A program made the translations under genes and the position numbers. A stretch of DNA of 64,000 nucleotides from JAAZPT01 sp964544955 (GTDB lineage: Bacteria; Bacillota; Clostridia; Christensenellales; Aristaeellaceae): NCBI GenBank assembly GCA_964544955.1, contig CAZJEB010000003.1, positions 62,001-126,000 of the forward strand. Reading direction: 5' to 3'. The notes under the pieces are model-generated. The model was not told where the DNA came from. It saw only the letters and a program-made list of their open reading frames with translations, and ran no database searches. How positions within the stretch are numbered: the first letter of the stretch is position 1; every line of letters begins with the position of its first letter. Of the stretch, positions 16,647-24,848 are shown in pieces.

Positions 16647-17795
16647 TTATTTGTAATCGTTAAAGTCTACCGGTTGAAGTGTTACAAGATAGAAGTTTGC
16701 AATATCTTCGCCGTTTGCATCTTTATACATTGTAAGTTCTGCACCAGGTAATGCTTCGTTGAACTTTGTTGTTAAAGCAGCACCATCGTTACGGTCAGCA
16801 ATTTTGCCATCCACATAGTCGATTGCATAGTCTGCACCAACTTGAACAAGAGCCATGTTTACAGGAGCGGGCCATGTTGAGAAGCGGCCTTCGGAATTTG
16901 TTTCTGCCAATTTAGCAGCGATTTTCCTTAGCATATCTTCAGAACTGTATTCCAATGCGCTTTCGCCTTCACTAACTAAACCAAGTGAGGATGGGAAGCC
17001 GTGGAATGGGCTTGGGCAGCAAGGTTGTGGATAGTATGCGTTTTCCCCAGCAGCTAGAACAGCTGTTTGTAAAGGTTCTTGCATACCACAGTTTGTTGTG
17101 AAGAAGCCAACTTTTTTGCCAGCATATTCTTCCATAACCTTTGGAACGTCTTCAAGTATGAATTGTTGTGATGCGGATAAGCCAGCTTCAGCTGTGGGGT
17201 CGGGAGCTGTACGGTCAACCAATTCGATGCCTAATGCTTCAGCGTTAGCAGCTAATAGGTTGTGACGAGCTACGATAAGTTCCATAGCCATGTGACGTGG
17301 GAAGCTGTAGTGAACTAGAACGTCTACGCCCCATTTATCCAATGTTTCCATAATTAGGTCGCCTTGGATAGCTTCGTCTGCATACATAACAAGGTCAGAT
17401 GCTTCAGCGATAACGCCAGGATCTTCTTGTGGAACGCCAGCGATAAGAAGAATATCGTCACGGCCCATTTCGCGGATCTTGTCGAAACCAGCTTTTGTAC
17501 CAGGAACTGCTTGGCAAACTACGATAGCTTTAACTGCAGGGTCTGATGCGAAAGCTTGAAGTTTAGAAACTGTTGTTTCTTGTTCTGCCATAAAGTTGTC
17601 AGGATATGTATCTGTAACAACCCTATCAGCGCCGTATTTAGCTACAGCAGCTTCAGCAGCACGGAATTCTTCTTCGCCCTGTGAAACTGTACCTGTTAAG
17701 ATTGCTATTTTAGCGGGAGCTTCAGCTGCAAAAACTGTGCTTGCTAATGAGAAAACCATAACAAATGCCAATACTAAACTTAATATTTTTTTCAT
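16647..17795 (-). CDS. DUF3798 solute-binding protein of a BMP-class ABC transporter
   Basis: About 382 residues. Signal peptide with cleavage after V-F-A (near residue 23) and no lipobox Cys. The mature protein is a two-lobed periplasmic-binding fold ('IAILTGTVSQGEEEFRAAE', 'AIVVCQAVPGTKAGFDKIRE') that I recognise as the DUF3798 family, known mainly from Clostridia and spirochaetes and of unknown ligand. Two Cys pairs stand out: 'TTNCGMQEP' and 'PQPCCPSPFHGFP'. The ATG at 17793-17795 is chosen because GGAGG lies 8 bases before it; the ATG 15 bases upstream overlaps that site. It starts the operon and is separated from the ATPase gene by a hairpin. Confidence 0.88.
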   Translation of the reverse strand: MKKILSLVLAFVMVFSLASTVFAAEAPAKIAILTGTVSQGEEEFRAAEAAVAKYGADRVVTDTYPDNFMAEQETTVSKLQAFASDPAVKAIVVCQAVPGTKAGFDKIREMGRDDILLIAGVPQEDPGVIAEASDLVMYADEAIQGDLIMETLDKWGVDVLVHYSFPRHMAMELIVARHNLLAANAEALGIELVDRTAPDPTAEAGLSASQQFILEDVPKVMEEYAGKKVGFFTTNCGMQEPLQTAVLAAGENAYYPQPCCPSPFHGFPSSLGLVSEGESALEYSSEDMLRKIAAKLAETNSEGRFSTWPAPVNMALVQVGADYAIDYVDGKIADRNDGAALTTKFNEALPGAELTMYKDANGEDIANFYLVTLQPVDFNDYK

Positions 17796-17825
17796 TGAAT
17801 ATACCTCCATAAAATTATATTCAAA

Positions 17826-17854
17826 ATTTTATAATATTATTCATTCTTTGTCAA
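17826..17854 (-). promoter_or_regulatory. Promoter of the DUF3798 transporter operon
   Basis: Read on the minus strand: perfect TTGACA (17854-17849), 17-bp spacer, TAAAAT (17831-17826). The start codon lies about 30 bases downstream. No operator-like palindrome is evident beside it. Confidence 0.65.
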
Positions 17855-17900
17855 ACTTTTATGCCTAATATAACGGTAAAATACATTAGAAAAACATAGA

Positions 17901-17927
17901 AAAACAACAAGCCTACAAGGCTTGTTG
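17901..17927 (-). terminator. Rho-independent terminator of the sugar-transferase gene
   Basis: A 10-bp perfect stem (17905-17914 with 17918-17927) with a 3-nt loop; the T-run follows on the minus strand. It lies some 85 bases after the stop at 18013. Confidence 0.85.
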
Positions 17928-18012
17928 CAATGAATAATATATAAAAAAGTCAACTAATAATAATACATTTTTAAAGTATTTTATTAAATTTTATGCATAA
18001 ATTATATGCATA

Positions 18013-19410
18013 TTACTTTATTTTTTCTGAGTTTAGAAGCCCTCCAAATATAGTTTTATATAGTATTCCTATATCTAATTTAAAATTCCAGTTTTCTATA
18101 TACCAAATATCATATTCTATGCGTTTTTCTATAGAAGTATCGCCCCTATATCCATTAACCTGTGCTAAACCGGTAATCCCTGGGCGCACAAGGTGCTTAA
18201 GCATATACATAGGTATCTCTTCTTTAAATTTATCAACAAAGTGGGGAATTTCAGGCCTTGGGCCAATAAGGCTCATATCACCCTTTAGAACATTCCAAAA
18301 CTGGGGCAATTCATCAATACTTGTTTTCCTAATAAAACTACCAAACTTTGTGCGCCTATCATCTGTATTTGTAGACCACGCAGTTCCATCTTCCTTGTTT
18401 AACTTCATAGATCTAAACTTATACATATTAAAAGTTTTTTTACCCTTTCCAACACGGGCTTGCTTATAGAATATGGGGCCAGGGCTTGATAATTTTACTC
18501 CAACAGCTGCAACCAACATTATTGGCGATGTAAGTATAATTAATATTAAAGAACCAATAACATCAAATATACGCTTAACTGATGCCTTTACAAAGTCATC
18601 CAAAGGGGTAGACCTTATATTGATAAGCTTTGTTTTGCCTATTACATCAATTGTGGGATGGGCTGGAAAATGCTTATGGAAAAAGGGTATTATTGAGGCT
18701 CTAACACCATTTTTTTCACAGGCGCGTATTACAGTTTCATAATATTGACCTTCATTAGGGTCAAGGGCTATTATAACACTATCAATATTGCGTTTTTCTA
18801 ACCATTTTGATAACTTATCATAGTTGCACAAATGGGGTTTAAAATCTTCTTTTTCCTCATTTGATACAAAGCCATAAATTTTAAAACCATAATGAGAGTT
18901 ACCTTTAATGGTTTCAATATATTGTTTTGCAAGTTCACCATTACCTACAACCACAACATGCTTTAAGTTATAGCCTTTTTTACGAACATAACCTAATAGT
19001 TTGCGAGTAATTAGACGCTTTACTATTATTACAAAAGTTGAAATAGCGTAGAAAATACTCAATGTTAAACGTGAAAAATCAGTTATCCTTGTAAAGTACA
19101 AAAAGGCGGTTAAAAATACTATGCTGAAACCATTTAATAAAACAACCAAGCTTATTTCTTTATAAACGCTTGATGTTCTAACCCTGTTATACATATGGAA
19201 GAAGTAATATACTATAATCATACATATGGCATATGTTATAGCTGCTTGTATGTAGTAGCTTCCCCACACATTATTAACATAAACATTGCCATAAGGGTTA
19301 TATAAAACATTAAAACGTAAATGTGTAGCAAGTATATAGGACAAAAAGAAAATAACCAACTCTATAATTGCGTTTAGAAAATTTAGATATCTCTGGTTCC
19401 TCTTAAGCAA
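18013..19410 (-). CDS. Undecaprenyl-phosphate sugar phosphotransferase (WcaJ/exopolysaccharide initiating type)
   Basis: About 465 residues. The N-terminal half has four to five membrane spans and a CoA-binding-like Rossmann domain ('HVVVVGNGELAKQYIETIKG'). The C-terminal bacterial sugar transferase domain starts with the span 'KRIFDVIGSLILIILTSPIM' and contains 'PGPIFYKQARVGKGKKTFN', 'RKTSIDELPQFWNVLKGDMS' and 'GPRPEIPHF', with the catalytic D-E pair in the second. It moves a sugar-1-phosphate onto undecaprenyl phosphate and so starts an exopolysaccharide or capsule unit. A GGAGGGG site fits a TTG start at 19410 with 6-base spacing; an ATG 15 bases earlier contains the site itself. No other polysaccharide genes are adjacent. 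Confidence 0.92.
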   Translation of the reverse strand: MLKRNQRYLNFLNAIIELVIFFLSYILATHLRFNVLYNPYGNVYVNNVWGSYYIQAAITYAICMIIVYYFFHMYNRVRTSSVYKEISLVVLLNGFSIVFLTAFLYFTRITDFSRLTLSIFYAISTFVIIVKRLITRKLLGYVRKKGYNLKHVVVVGNGELAKQYIETIKGNSHYGFKIYGFVSNEEKEDFKPHLCNYDKLSKWLEKRNIDSVIIALDPNEGQYYETVIRACEKNGVRASIIPFFHKHFPAHPTIDVIGKTKLINIRSTPLDDFVKASVKRIFDVIGSLILIILTSPIMLVAAVGVKLSSPGPIFYKQARVGKGKKTFNMYKFRSMKLNKEDGTAWSTNTDDRRTKFGSFIRKTSIDELPQFWNVLKGDMSLIGPRPEIPHFVDKFKEEIPMYMLKHLVRPGITGLAQVNGYRGDTSIEKRIEYDIWYIENWNFKLDIGILYKTIFGGLLNSEKIK

Positions 19411-19549
19411 AATAAACCCCTCCATTTAGCTTTATTAAGCTAATTATAACATAATAGCAATAAAAAAACAGCATATATTATTCCTTGATTTACTTCGTGT
19501 TCTTTGTTATATTTATTCTAATATTCTTATATAATTTAAGAGGTGTGTT

Positions 19550-20836
19550 ATGCAAAAAAATGATGTTCTTTACAATTTTTATATAGAGCTATTACAAAGG
19601 GAATTAAAGTTTGCAACTGGCTGTACTGAGCCAATTGCAATTGCCTATTGCGCAGCAAAAGCTAAGGATCTATTAGGCCTTATGCCTACAGAAGTAAAAA
19701 TATTAGCAAGCGGTAATGTAATAAAAAACGCTAAAAGTGTTGTTGTGCCTAATACAGGGGGCCTTAAAGGGGTTATAAGCGCTGCTGCCGCTGGAATAAT
19801 CGTTGGCAAACCTTGTTTAGAATTACAAATTTTAAATGATGTTAGCGACGAACAAAAACAAGAAATAAGGAATTTTATTGATAATACACCTATTAGTTTA
19901 GATATTATAAAAGAAGATACTCTACTATGTATAAAAATAATGTTAAGAAACGGCGAAAATAGTTCCATGGTTGAAATTAGAGGAACCCATACTAATATTG
20001 TTAGGATGGAAAAGGATGGTTTTGTTGTTTTAGATAACGATTGCTTGGATAGTGCAAGTAACATAGAAGAGCTATACAACGAAATGACCGTGCAAAGCAT
20101 ATATGACTTCGCTTGCGCTTTGGATACAAATGATATAAAAGATTGCCTACTGCACCAAGTAGAGCACAATTACAATATAGCTATGGAAGGCTTAAAAGGG
20201 CAATATGGTGCAAACATAGGCCGTGTTATACTTGAAACCGAAGATGATAATGTTAGAATTAGAGCTAAAGCTATAGCCGCTGCTGGTAGCGATGCAAGAA
20301 TGAGTGGTAGCGAAATGCCCGTTGTAATAAATAGTGGTAGTGGCAACCAGGGCATAACTGTATCCTTGCCTGTATATGAATATTCAAAGCATTTGAAGGT
20401 TGATGAAGCTACTTTTATAAAAGCTTTAGCAATATCCAACTTGGTAGCTATGCATATAAAAAGAGGTATAGGCTCTTTATCCGCTTTTTGTGGCGCCGTT
20501 AGCGCTGGCTGTGGAGCTGGGGCTGGTATAGCATTCCTTCATGGGTGTGACTATAACTGTATTGCCCATACAGTAAGCAACTCCCTTGGAATATTATCTG
20601 GAACCATATGCGATGGGGCAAAAGCAAGTTGTGCCGCTAAAATAGCCTATGCTGTTGATGCTGGTATAGTGGGTTACTTTATGTATACAAAAGGTAAAGA
20701 GTTTTATAGGGGCGACGGAATAATATCAAGCAATGTTGAAAAAACAATAAAAAATATTTATCGCCTTGGCAAACTGGGAATGGCTCAAACAGATAAAGAA
20801 ATACTCAGCATTATGACGGATAATGTTTGTGATTAA
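19550..20836 (+). CDS. cyuA: L-cysteine desulfidase / UPF0597 family protein
   Basis: 428 residues, full length for the family related to the beta chain of iron-sulfur serine dehydratase. Typical segments are 'ATGCTEPIAIAYCAA', 'VVPNTGGLKG', 'SGSGNQGI' and the Cys-rich 'FCGAVSAGCGAGAGIAFLHG', whose cysteines and the first GCTEP cysteine would hold the [4Fe-4S] cluster. The enzyme breaks L-cysteine into pyruvate, ammonia and sulfide in anaerobes. A site AAGAGGTG precedes the ATG. It stands just ahead of the threonine pathway genes but has its own transcript, as a promoter separates them. Confidence 0.87.
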   Translation: MQKNDVLYNFYIELLQRELKFATGCTEPIAIAYCAAKAKDLLGLMPTEVKILASGNVIKNAKSVVVPNTGGLKGVISAAAAGIIVGKPCLELQILNDVSDEQKQEIRNFIDNTPISLDIIKEDTLLCIKIMLRNGENSSMVEIRGTHTNIVRMEKDGFVVLDNDCLDSASNIEELYNEMTVQSIYDFACALDTNDIKDCLLHQVEHNYNIAMEGLKGQYGANIGRVILETEDDNVRIRAKAIAAAGSDARMSGSEMPVVINSGSGNQGITVSLPVYEYSKHLKVDEATFIKALAISNLVAMHIKRGIGSLSAFCGAVSAGCGAGAGIAFLHGCDYNCIAHTVSNSLGILSGTICDGAKASCAAKIAYAVDAGIVGYFMYTKGKEFYRGDGIISSNVEKTIKNIYRLGKLGMAQTDKEILSIMTDNVCD

Positions 20837-20871
20837 TATAAATTAGGATTGTTAAAATAAAAACCTATTTG

Positions 20872-20880
20872 TGGTATAAT
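20872..20880 (+). promoter_or_regulatory. Extended -10 promoter of tdh-kbl
   Basis: TGG immediately before TATAAT (20875-20880) gives an extended -10; TTAAAA at 20852-20857 is a weak -35 with 17-bp spacing. The tdh start codon is 37 bases downstream. Confidence 0.6.
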
Positions 20881-20917
20881 TAAGCTAGTAATTAATAATC
20901 AATATGGAGGTATAAAA

Positions 20918-21955
20918 ATGAAGATGAAAGCCATTGTTAAGCCTAATAGAGGGCCAGGGCTTGAACTAAGGGAAGTTGATAAACCCACACCTGCCGATGA
21001 TGAGGTACTAATAAGAATATGCAAAACTGCTATTTGTGGTACAGATTTACATATATACAACTGGGATGAATGGAGCCAAGCAACCTTAAAACCACCACTA
21101 GTTATTGGTCATGAATATGTTGGTGTAATTGAGGAGTTGGGTAAAAACGTTAAAGGCTTTGAAGTAGGCCATGTTGTAAGCGGTGAAGGGCATATTGTAT
21201 GCTGGCATTGCCGTAACTGCCGTGCTGGTAATATGCAATGGTGCAAAAACACAAAGGGTGTTGGTGTAAATAGGGACGGTGCCTTTGCAGAATACCTTTG
21301 CATACCTGCAAGCAATGTAATAAACATTGGTGAAGATATTGATACCGATATAGTTTCTTTTTTTGATGCCCTTGGCAATGCCACCCACACAGCATTAATG
21401 TATGATGTTATAGGTGAGGATGTTCTTATTACTGGTGCTGGCCCAATAGGTATAATGGCTGCAGCTATTTGTAAACATAACGGTGCAAGGAATGTAGTTA
21501 TTACCGATATGAACGAATATAGGCTAGACCTTGCAAAAAAACTTGGTATAACATCCACAGTAAATATAAAAACAGAAAAGCTTGAAGATATCATGCCTAA
21601 AAAAGGCTTGGTTGAAGGTTTTGACGTTGGCCTTGAAATGAGTGGTAATATTAACGCCTTAAAACAAATGCTAAAAAATATGCGTAATGGTGGCAAAATT
21701 GCTCAGTTAGGTTTGTTCTCCAACAACACAGAAGTAAATTGGAACGAAATAATATTAAAGGGTTTAACAATAAAGGGTGTATATGGTAGGCGTATGTTTG
21801 AAACATGGTATAAAATGGCTGCCATGGTTCAATCTGGTTTGGATTTAAGTCCACTGGTTACACACAGGTTCCACTATACACAATTCCAGGAAGCTTTCGA
21901 TATTATGAATACAGGCAATAGCGGAAAAATTATATTAAATTGGAGTGAGATATAA
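20918..21955 (+). CDS. tdh: L-threonine 3-dehydrogenase
   Basis: 345 residues, a zinc medium-chain dehydrogenase. The catalytic-zinc ligands are in 'AICGTDLHIYNWDEWSQ' (Cys) and 'IGHEYVGVIEELG' (His-Glu). Structural-zinc cysteines are spaced in 'CWHCRNCRAGNMQWC'. The NAD-binding loop is 'ITGAGPIGIMAAAI'. The 'YNWDEWSQ' segment is distinctive of threonine dehydrogenase rather than other family members. It oxidises threonine to 2-amino-3-ketobutyrate, the substrate of the next enzyme. GGAGG lies 7 bases before the ATG, and its stop overlaps the start of kbl by one base. Confidence 0.95.
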   Translation: MKMKAIVKPNRGPGLELREVDKPTPADDEVLIRICKTAICGTDLHIYNWDEWSQATLKPPLVIGHEYVGVIEELGKNVKGFEVGHVVSGEGHIVCWHCRNCRAGNMQWCKNTKGVGVNRDGAFAEYLCIPASNVINIGEDIDTDIVSFFDALGNATHTALMYDVIGEDVLITGAGPIGIMAAAICKHNGARNVVITDMNEYRLDLAKKLGITSTVNIKTEKLEDIMPKKGLVEGFDVGLEMSGNINALKQMLKNMRNGGKIAQLGLFSNNTEVNWNEIILKGLTIKGVYGRRMFETWYKMAAMVQSGLDLSPLVTHRFHYTQFQEAFDIMNTGNSGKIILNWSEI

Positions 21956-23139
21956 TGGCAAGATCAGCATATAAATACTTTGAAAATGCTTTAGATGAAA
22001 TACAACAAGCTGGTACTTATAAAAACGAAAGAATAATAACTACCGAACAAAAAGCTTACATTGATACAACATTAAGTAAAAACGTGTTAAATATGTGCGC
22101 AAACAACTATCTTGGCCTTGCAAACAATAAAAATATTATTGCTGCAGCTAAGACTAGTTATGATAACTATGGTTTTGGTTTATCCAGCGTTAGGTTTATA
22201 TGCGGCACACAAAGTATACATAAAGAGCTTGAAGGCCGCTTGGCTAAGTTTTTAGGCATGGAAGATGCTATATTATATTCTTCTTGCTATGATGCAAACG
22301 GTGGCTTGTTTGAAACATTGTTAGGCCCTGAGGATGCTATAATAAGCGATGAATTAAACCATGCAAGCATAATTGATGGCGTGCGTTTAAGCAAGGCTAA
22401 AAGGTTTAGATACCTTAACAATAATATGGATGACTTAAGAAAACAACTTGAGGATGCTAAGGATTGTAGAATTAAACTAATTGCAACCGATGGTGTATTC
22501 TCAATGGATGGTTTTATAGCAAACCTACCTGCCATATGCGATTTAGCCGATGAATACGATGCTTTAGTTATGGTTGACGACAGCCACGCTGTTGGTTTTA
22601 TGGGAGCCCATGGTAAAGGCACACATGAAGCTTGTAACGTAATGGATAGGATAGATATTCTTACAGGTACATTTGGAAAAGCTATGGGTGGAGCAAGTGG
22701 TGGCTATACAGCTGCAAGCAAAAAAATAGTAGACCTGTTAAGGCAAAGGTCAAGGCCTTACTTGTTTAGCAACACCGTTGCCCCTGCAATATGTGCTGCA
22801 ACAATAAAAGTTATTGATATGTTAGAAGAAAGCACGGCCTTAAGGGATAAGCTTGAAGATAATACAAAGTATTTTAGGCAACAAATGAGCACAAAAGGCT
22901 TCGATATTCCTGAAAGCACACACCCTATTGTTCCTGTTATGTTATATGATGCAAGAGTTGCTGCCGAATTTGCAGATAGAATGCTTAAAAAAGGCGTTTA
23001 TGTAATAGGTTTTAGCTTCCCAGTAGTACCAAGGGATAAGGCAAGAATTAGAACACAAATAAGCGCCGGCCACAGCAAGGAAGATTTAGATTTTGCAATT
23101 AAATGCTTCTGCGAGGTTAAGGAAGAAATGGGCTTATAA
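21955..23139 (+). CDS. kbl: Glycine C-acetyltransferase (2-amino-3-ketobutyrate CoA ligase)
   Basis: 394 residues, the standard length. It belongs to the alpha-oxoamine synthase group; the PLP lysine is in 'GTFGKAMGGASGG', and 'CANNYLGLANN', 'DELNHASIIDG' and 'VDDSHAVGFMG' are typical family blocks. It converts 2-amino-3-ketobutyrate and CoA into glycine and acetyl-CoA, completing threonine breakdown begun by Tdh. The TAATG overlap with tdh implies coupled translation. A bidirectional terminator follows directly. Confidence 0.95.
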   Translation: MARSAYKYFENALDEIQQAGTYKNERIITTEQKAYIDTTLSKNVLNMCANNYLGLANNKNIIAAAKTSYDNYGFGLSSVRFICGTQSIHKELEGRLAKFLGMEDAILYSSCYDANGGLFETLLGPEDAIISDELNHASIIDGVRLSKAKRFRYLNNNMDDLRKQLEDAKDCRIKLIATDGVFSMDGFIANLPAICDLADEYDALVMVDDSHAVGFMGAHGKGTHEACNVMDRIDILTGTFGKAMGGASGGYTAASKKIVDLLRQRSRPYLFSNTVAPAICAATIKVIDMLEESTALRDKLEDNTKYFRQQMSTKGFDIPESTHPIVPVMLYDARVAAEFADRMLKKGVYVIGFSFPVVPRDKARIRTQISAGHSKEDLDFAIKCFCEVKEEMGL

Positions 23140-23149
23140 TATAAAAATT

Positions 23150-23179
23150 AAAAACCACTAAATATTAGTGGTTTTTTTA
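23150..23179. terminator. Bidirectional terminator after kbl
   Basis: A 7-bp core stem (23155-23161 with 23165-23171) flanked by A's before and T's after. It also lies just before the stop of the convergent regulator gene at 23182. Confidence 0.85.
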
Positions 23180-23181
23180 TT

Positions 23182-24678
23182 TTATAATTTATCAATTATC
23201 CTTTTTAAAAACATCAATGTTTTTTCCTTAGAATAAACGTTTGTATAGGGAATATGTTCAATAAAATAATGTAGGAACAAACTATTAAAGCTTTTGTTGT
23301 TAACAAATATGTTTTGACGCATATTTTGTAGCTTTTCGCTTTCGTAGTCTATTAATATTCCACGGCTACTATTAATCAATAAGCACAACTTATTTTGAAG
23401 CAATATTTTATCAGTTATATAAAAATTAAACTTAGAATCATTACTTTTTATTCTTTTATATAGGTCTTCAAACACTTGCTTTCTTTCACTAACTTCTAGC
23501 ACGGGCATAGGTATGCAGCAATCAAAAATCATACCTGTTTTAGCAAAGTTTATTAAACCTTCGCTATTAATTATAAAAAAGCAATTATATAAGAACGTGC
23601 TTTTATACCTATCATTAATAAATTCCCTTAAGCTATTCCAATAGCTTTTCAACTCAAAATTGTATATTTTTTTATTATATATTTTTTGAAGAATCTTTAA
23701 ACACTCTTCCTCACTGCACCTATCATAAACTTCATCATAAATATAAGCTGGTATAATTTCAAAGCTCAAGGCATTCTTTATAAGTATATTATTGTTTTCA
23801 TGATAGAACTTGGCTAAAGGCTCAATTATTTGTGCAACGTTTGATGTGTATACTAAAGAGCTATTAAAGAGAGTTTTAAATGAAGTAAATGCGGATATAA
23901 AAAATGAATATAAGTTACTATTATTAAATATAAGGCATTGGGATAATGTATCAAAACTAAAAAATGCATAATCCTTTTTTAGCTCGTTATTATTAACATA
24001 TTCCCTTTCTAAAAGTATGCTGTTTTCAAATATATTTGATGTATCCGTTTCACTGTTAATTTCCCTATAAAAAACCTTGTAATTTTTTAGTTTTGTTAAA
24101 GCAATTAAATTTGATATATATTGCGCCGATATTTCGGGGGATCTATTAGGAATATTTATAAGATGCTCAACCTCTACCTTTGGGCTTAATGAATACAAAT
24201 TATTTATTAGTGAATTCATAAGCTGGAAAGAATCTTCGGTCATATAAAACTTCACATAAATTTTAATGCTTGTAGTATTCTTTTTATATCTTTCAAATAT
24301 AGTATTATATATTTCATGGTTGTTTCTAAAATATCTTTCTCCATCCAAATAAACAGCAAAATTAAATGTTTGTTCTTTTTTATATTCATTATCACCAAAT
24401 ATTAGCTTATCTAATATTTCGTAGGCTGAATCAAAGGTACTTCTATTTGGCAAACCATTTAATATGTTGCTTAAGTGATATTTTTCCCTTTGGTCTAAAC
24501 CTAAAGTTGTTGCAATATCTTTTTCAAATTGTTCAGTTATTGGGCTTAAACCCTTCATTACTCTATAAAGGGTTGTTCGGCACATATTACAACCTTTAGC
24601 AATATCACTAAGGTTTGTTTTTTTCTTTTTAGCTTGTTCTTTAATAAAAGAATATAATTCTTGCTCTTTTGATTGCAT
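23182..24678 (-). CDS. Large XRE-type helix-turn-helix regulator of unknown class
   Basis: 498 residues. Residues about 18-62 form an N-terminal helix-turn-helix ('NLSDIAKGCNMCRTTLYRVM' then 'ITEQFEKDIATTLGLDQRE'). The remaining 430 residues have no motif I know; they are rich in Asn, Tyr, Phe and Ile and look all-helical with some strands, with no membrane span. Cys residues cluster as 'RCSEEECLK' and in 'IFDCCIPMP'. A large C-terminal domain of this type usually senses a ligand or peptide, but that is a guess. It is divergent from the PKTG surface protein and the shared region carries palindromes, so it probably controls that gene and its own. Confidence 0.75.
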   Translation of the reverse strand: MQSKEQELYSFIKEQAKKKKTNLSDIAKGCNMCRTTLYRVMKGLSPITEQFEKDIATTLGLDQREKYHLSNILNGLPNRSTFDSAYEILDKLIFGDNEYKKEQTFNFAVYLDGERYFRNNHEIYNTIFERYKKNTTSIKIYVKFYMTEDSFQLMNSLINNLYSLSPKVEVEHLINIPNRSPEISAQYISNLIALTKLKNYKVFYREINSETDTSNIFENSILLEREYVNNNELKKDYAFFSFDTLSQCLIFNNSNLYSFFISAFTSFKTLFNSSLVYTSNVAQIIEPLAKFYHENNNILIKNALSFEIIPAYIYDEVYDRCSEEECLKILQKIYNKKIYNFELKSYWNSLREFINDRYKSTFLYNCFFIINSEGLINFAKTGMIFDCCIPMPVLEVSERKQVFEDLYKRIKSNDSKFNFYITDKILLQNKLCLLINSSRGILIDYESEKLQNMRQNIFVNNKSFNSLFLHYFIEHIPYTNVYSKEKTLMFLKRIIDKL

Positions 24679-24701
24679 ATTACCACATCCTCCCTTTTAT
24701 A

Positions 24702-24730
24702 ATTATCATATTAATAAATAAAACTGTCAA
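24702..24730 (-). promoter_or_regulatory. Promoter of the XRE-type regulator
   Basis: On the minus strand: TTGACA (24730-24725), 17-bp spacer, GATAAT (24707-24702). The regulator's ATG is 24 bases further. The AAACGTTT site at 24741 lies 10 bases upstream of this -35. Confidence 0.75.
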
Positions 24731-24739
24731 TTTAAATTT

Positions 24740-24776
24740 AAAACGTTTAAATAATTAAACATTTATTAAACGTTTT
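24740..24776. promoter_or_regulatory. Nested palindromic operator between divergent promoters
   Basis: Two copies of the palindrome AAACGTTT (24741-24748 and 24768-24775) sit inside a longer perfect 11-bp inverted repeat, AAAACGTTTAA (24740-24750) and TTAAACGTTTT (24766-24776), with centres 27 bp apart. The position between two divergent promoters and the symmetry suggest two regulator dimers on nearly the same face of the helix. The divergent XRE-type gene is the natural candidate. Confidence 0.6.
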
Positions 24777-24794
24777 GCTGTTTTGGCAGGTTTG

Positions 24795-24822
24795 TTGACT
24801 TGTTTAGCTAAACGCTTATACT
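24795..24822 (+). promoter_or_regulatory. Promoter of the PKTG surface protein with an operator in its spacer
   Basis: TTGACT (24795-24800), 16-bp spacer, TATACT (24817-24822). The spacer holds a perfect 12-bp palindrome GTTTAGCTAAAC (24802-24813), where a bound protein would block RNA polymerase. The gene's ATG follows 27 bases after the -10, behind GGAGG. Confidence 0.65.
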
Positions 24823-24848
24823 TAATTGTAAGTAATGGAGGTAATTAA

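Noticed and set aside
19645..20169. 174-codon open frame on the minus strand
   Set aside because: It lies entirely antisense to the cysteine desulfidase gene, has no ribosome-binding site and a composition typical of a reversed frame.
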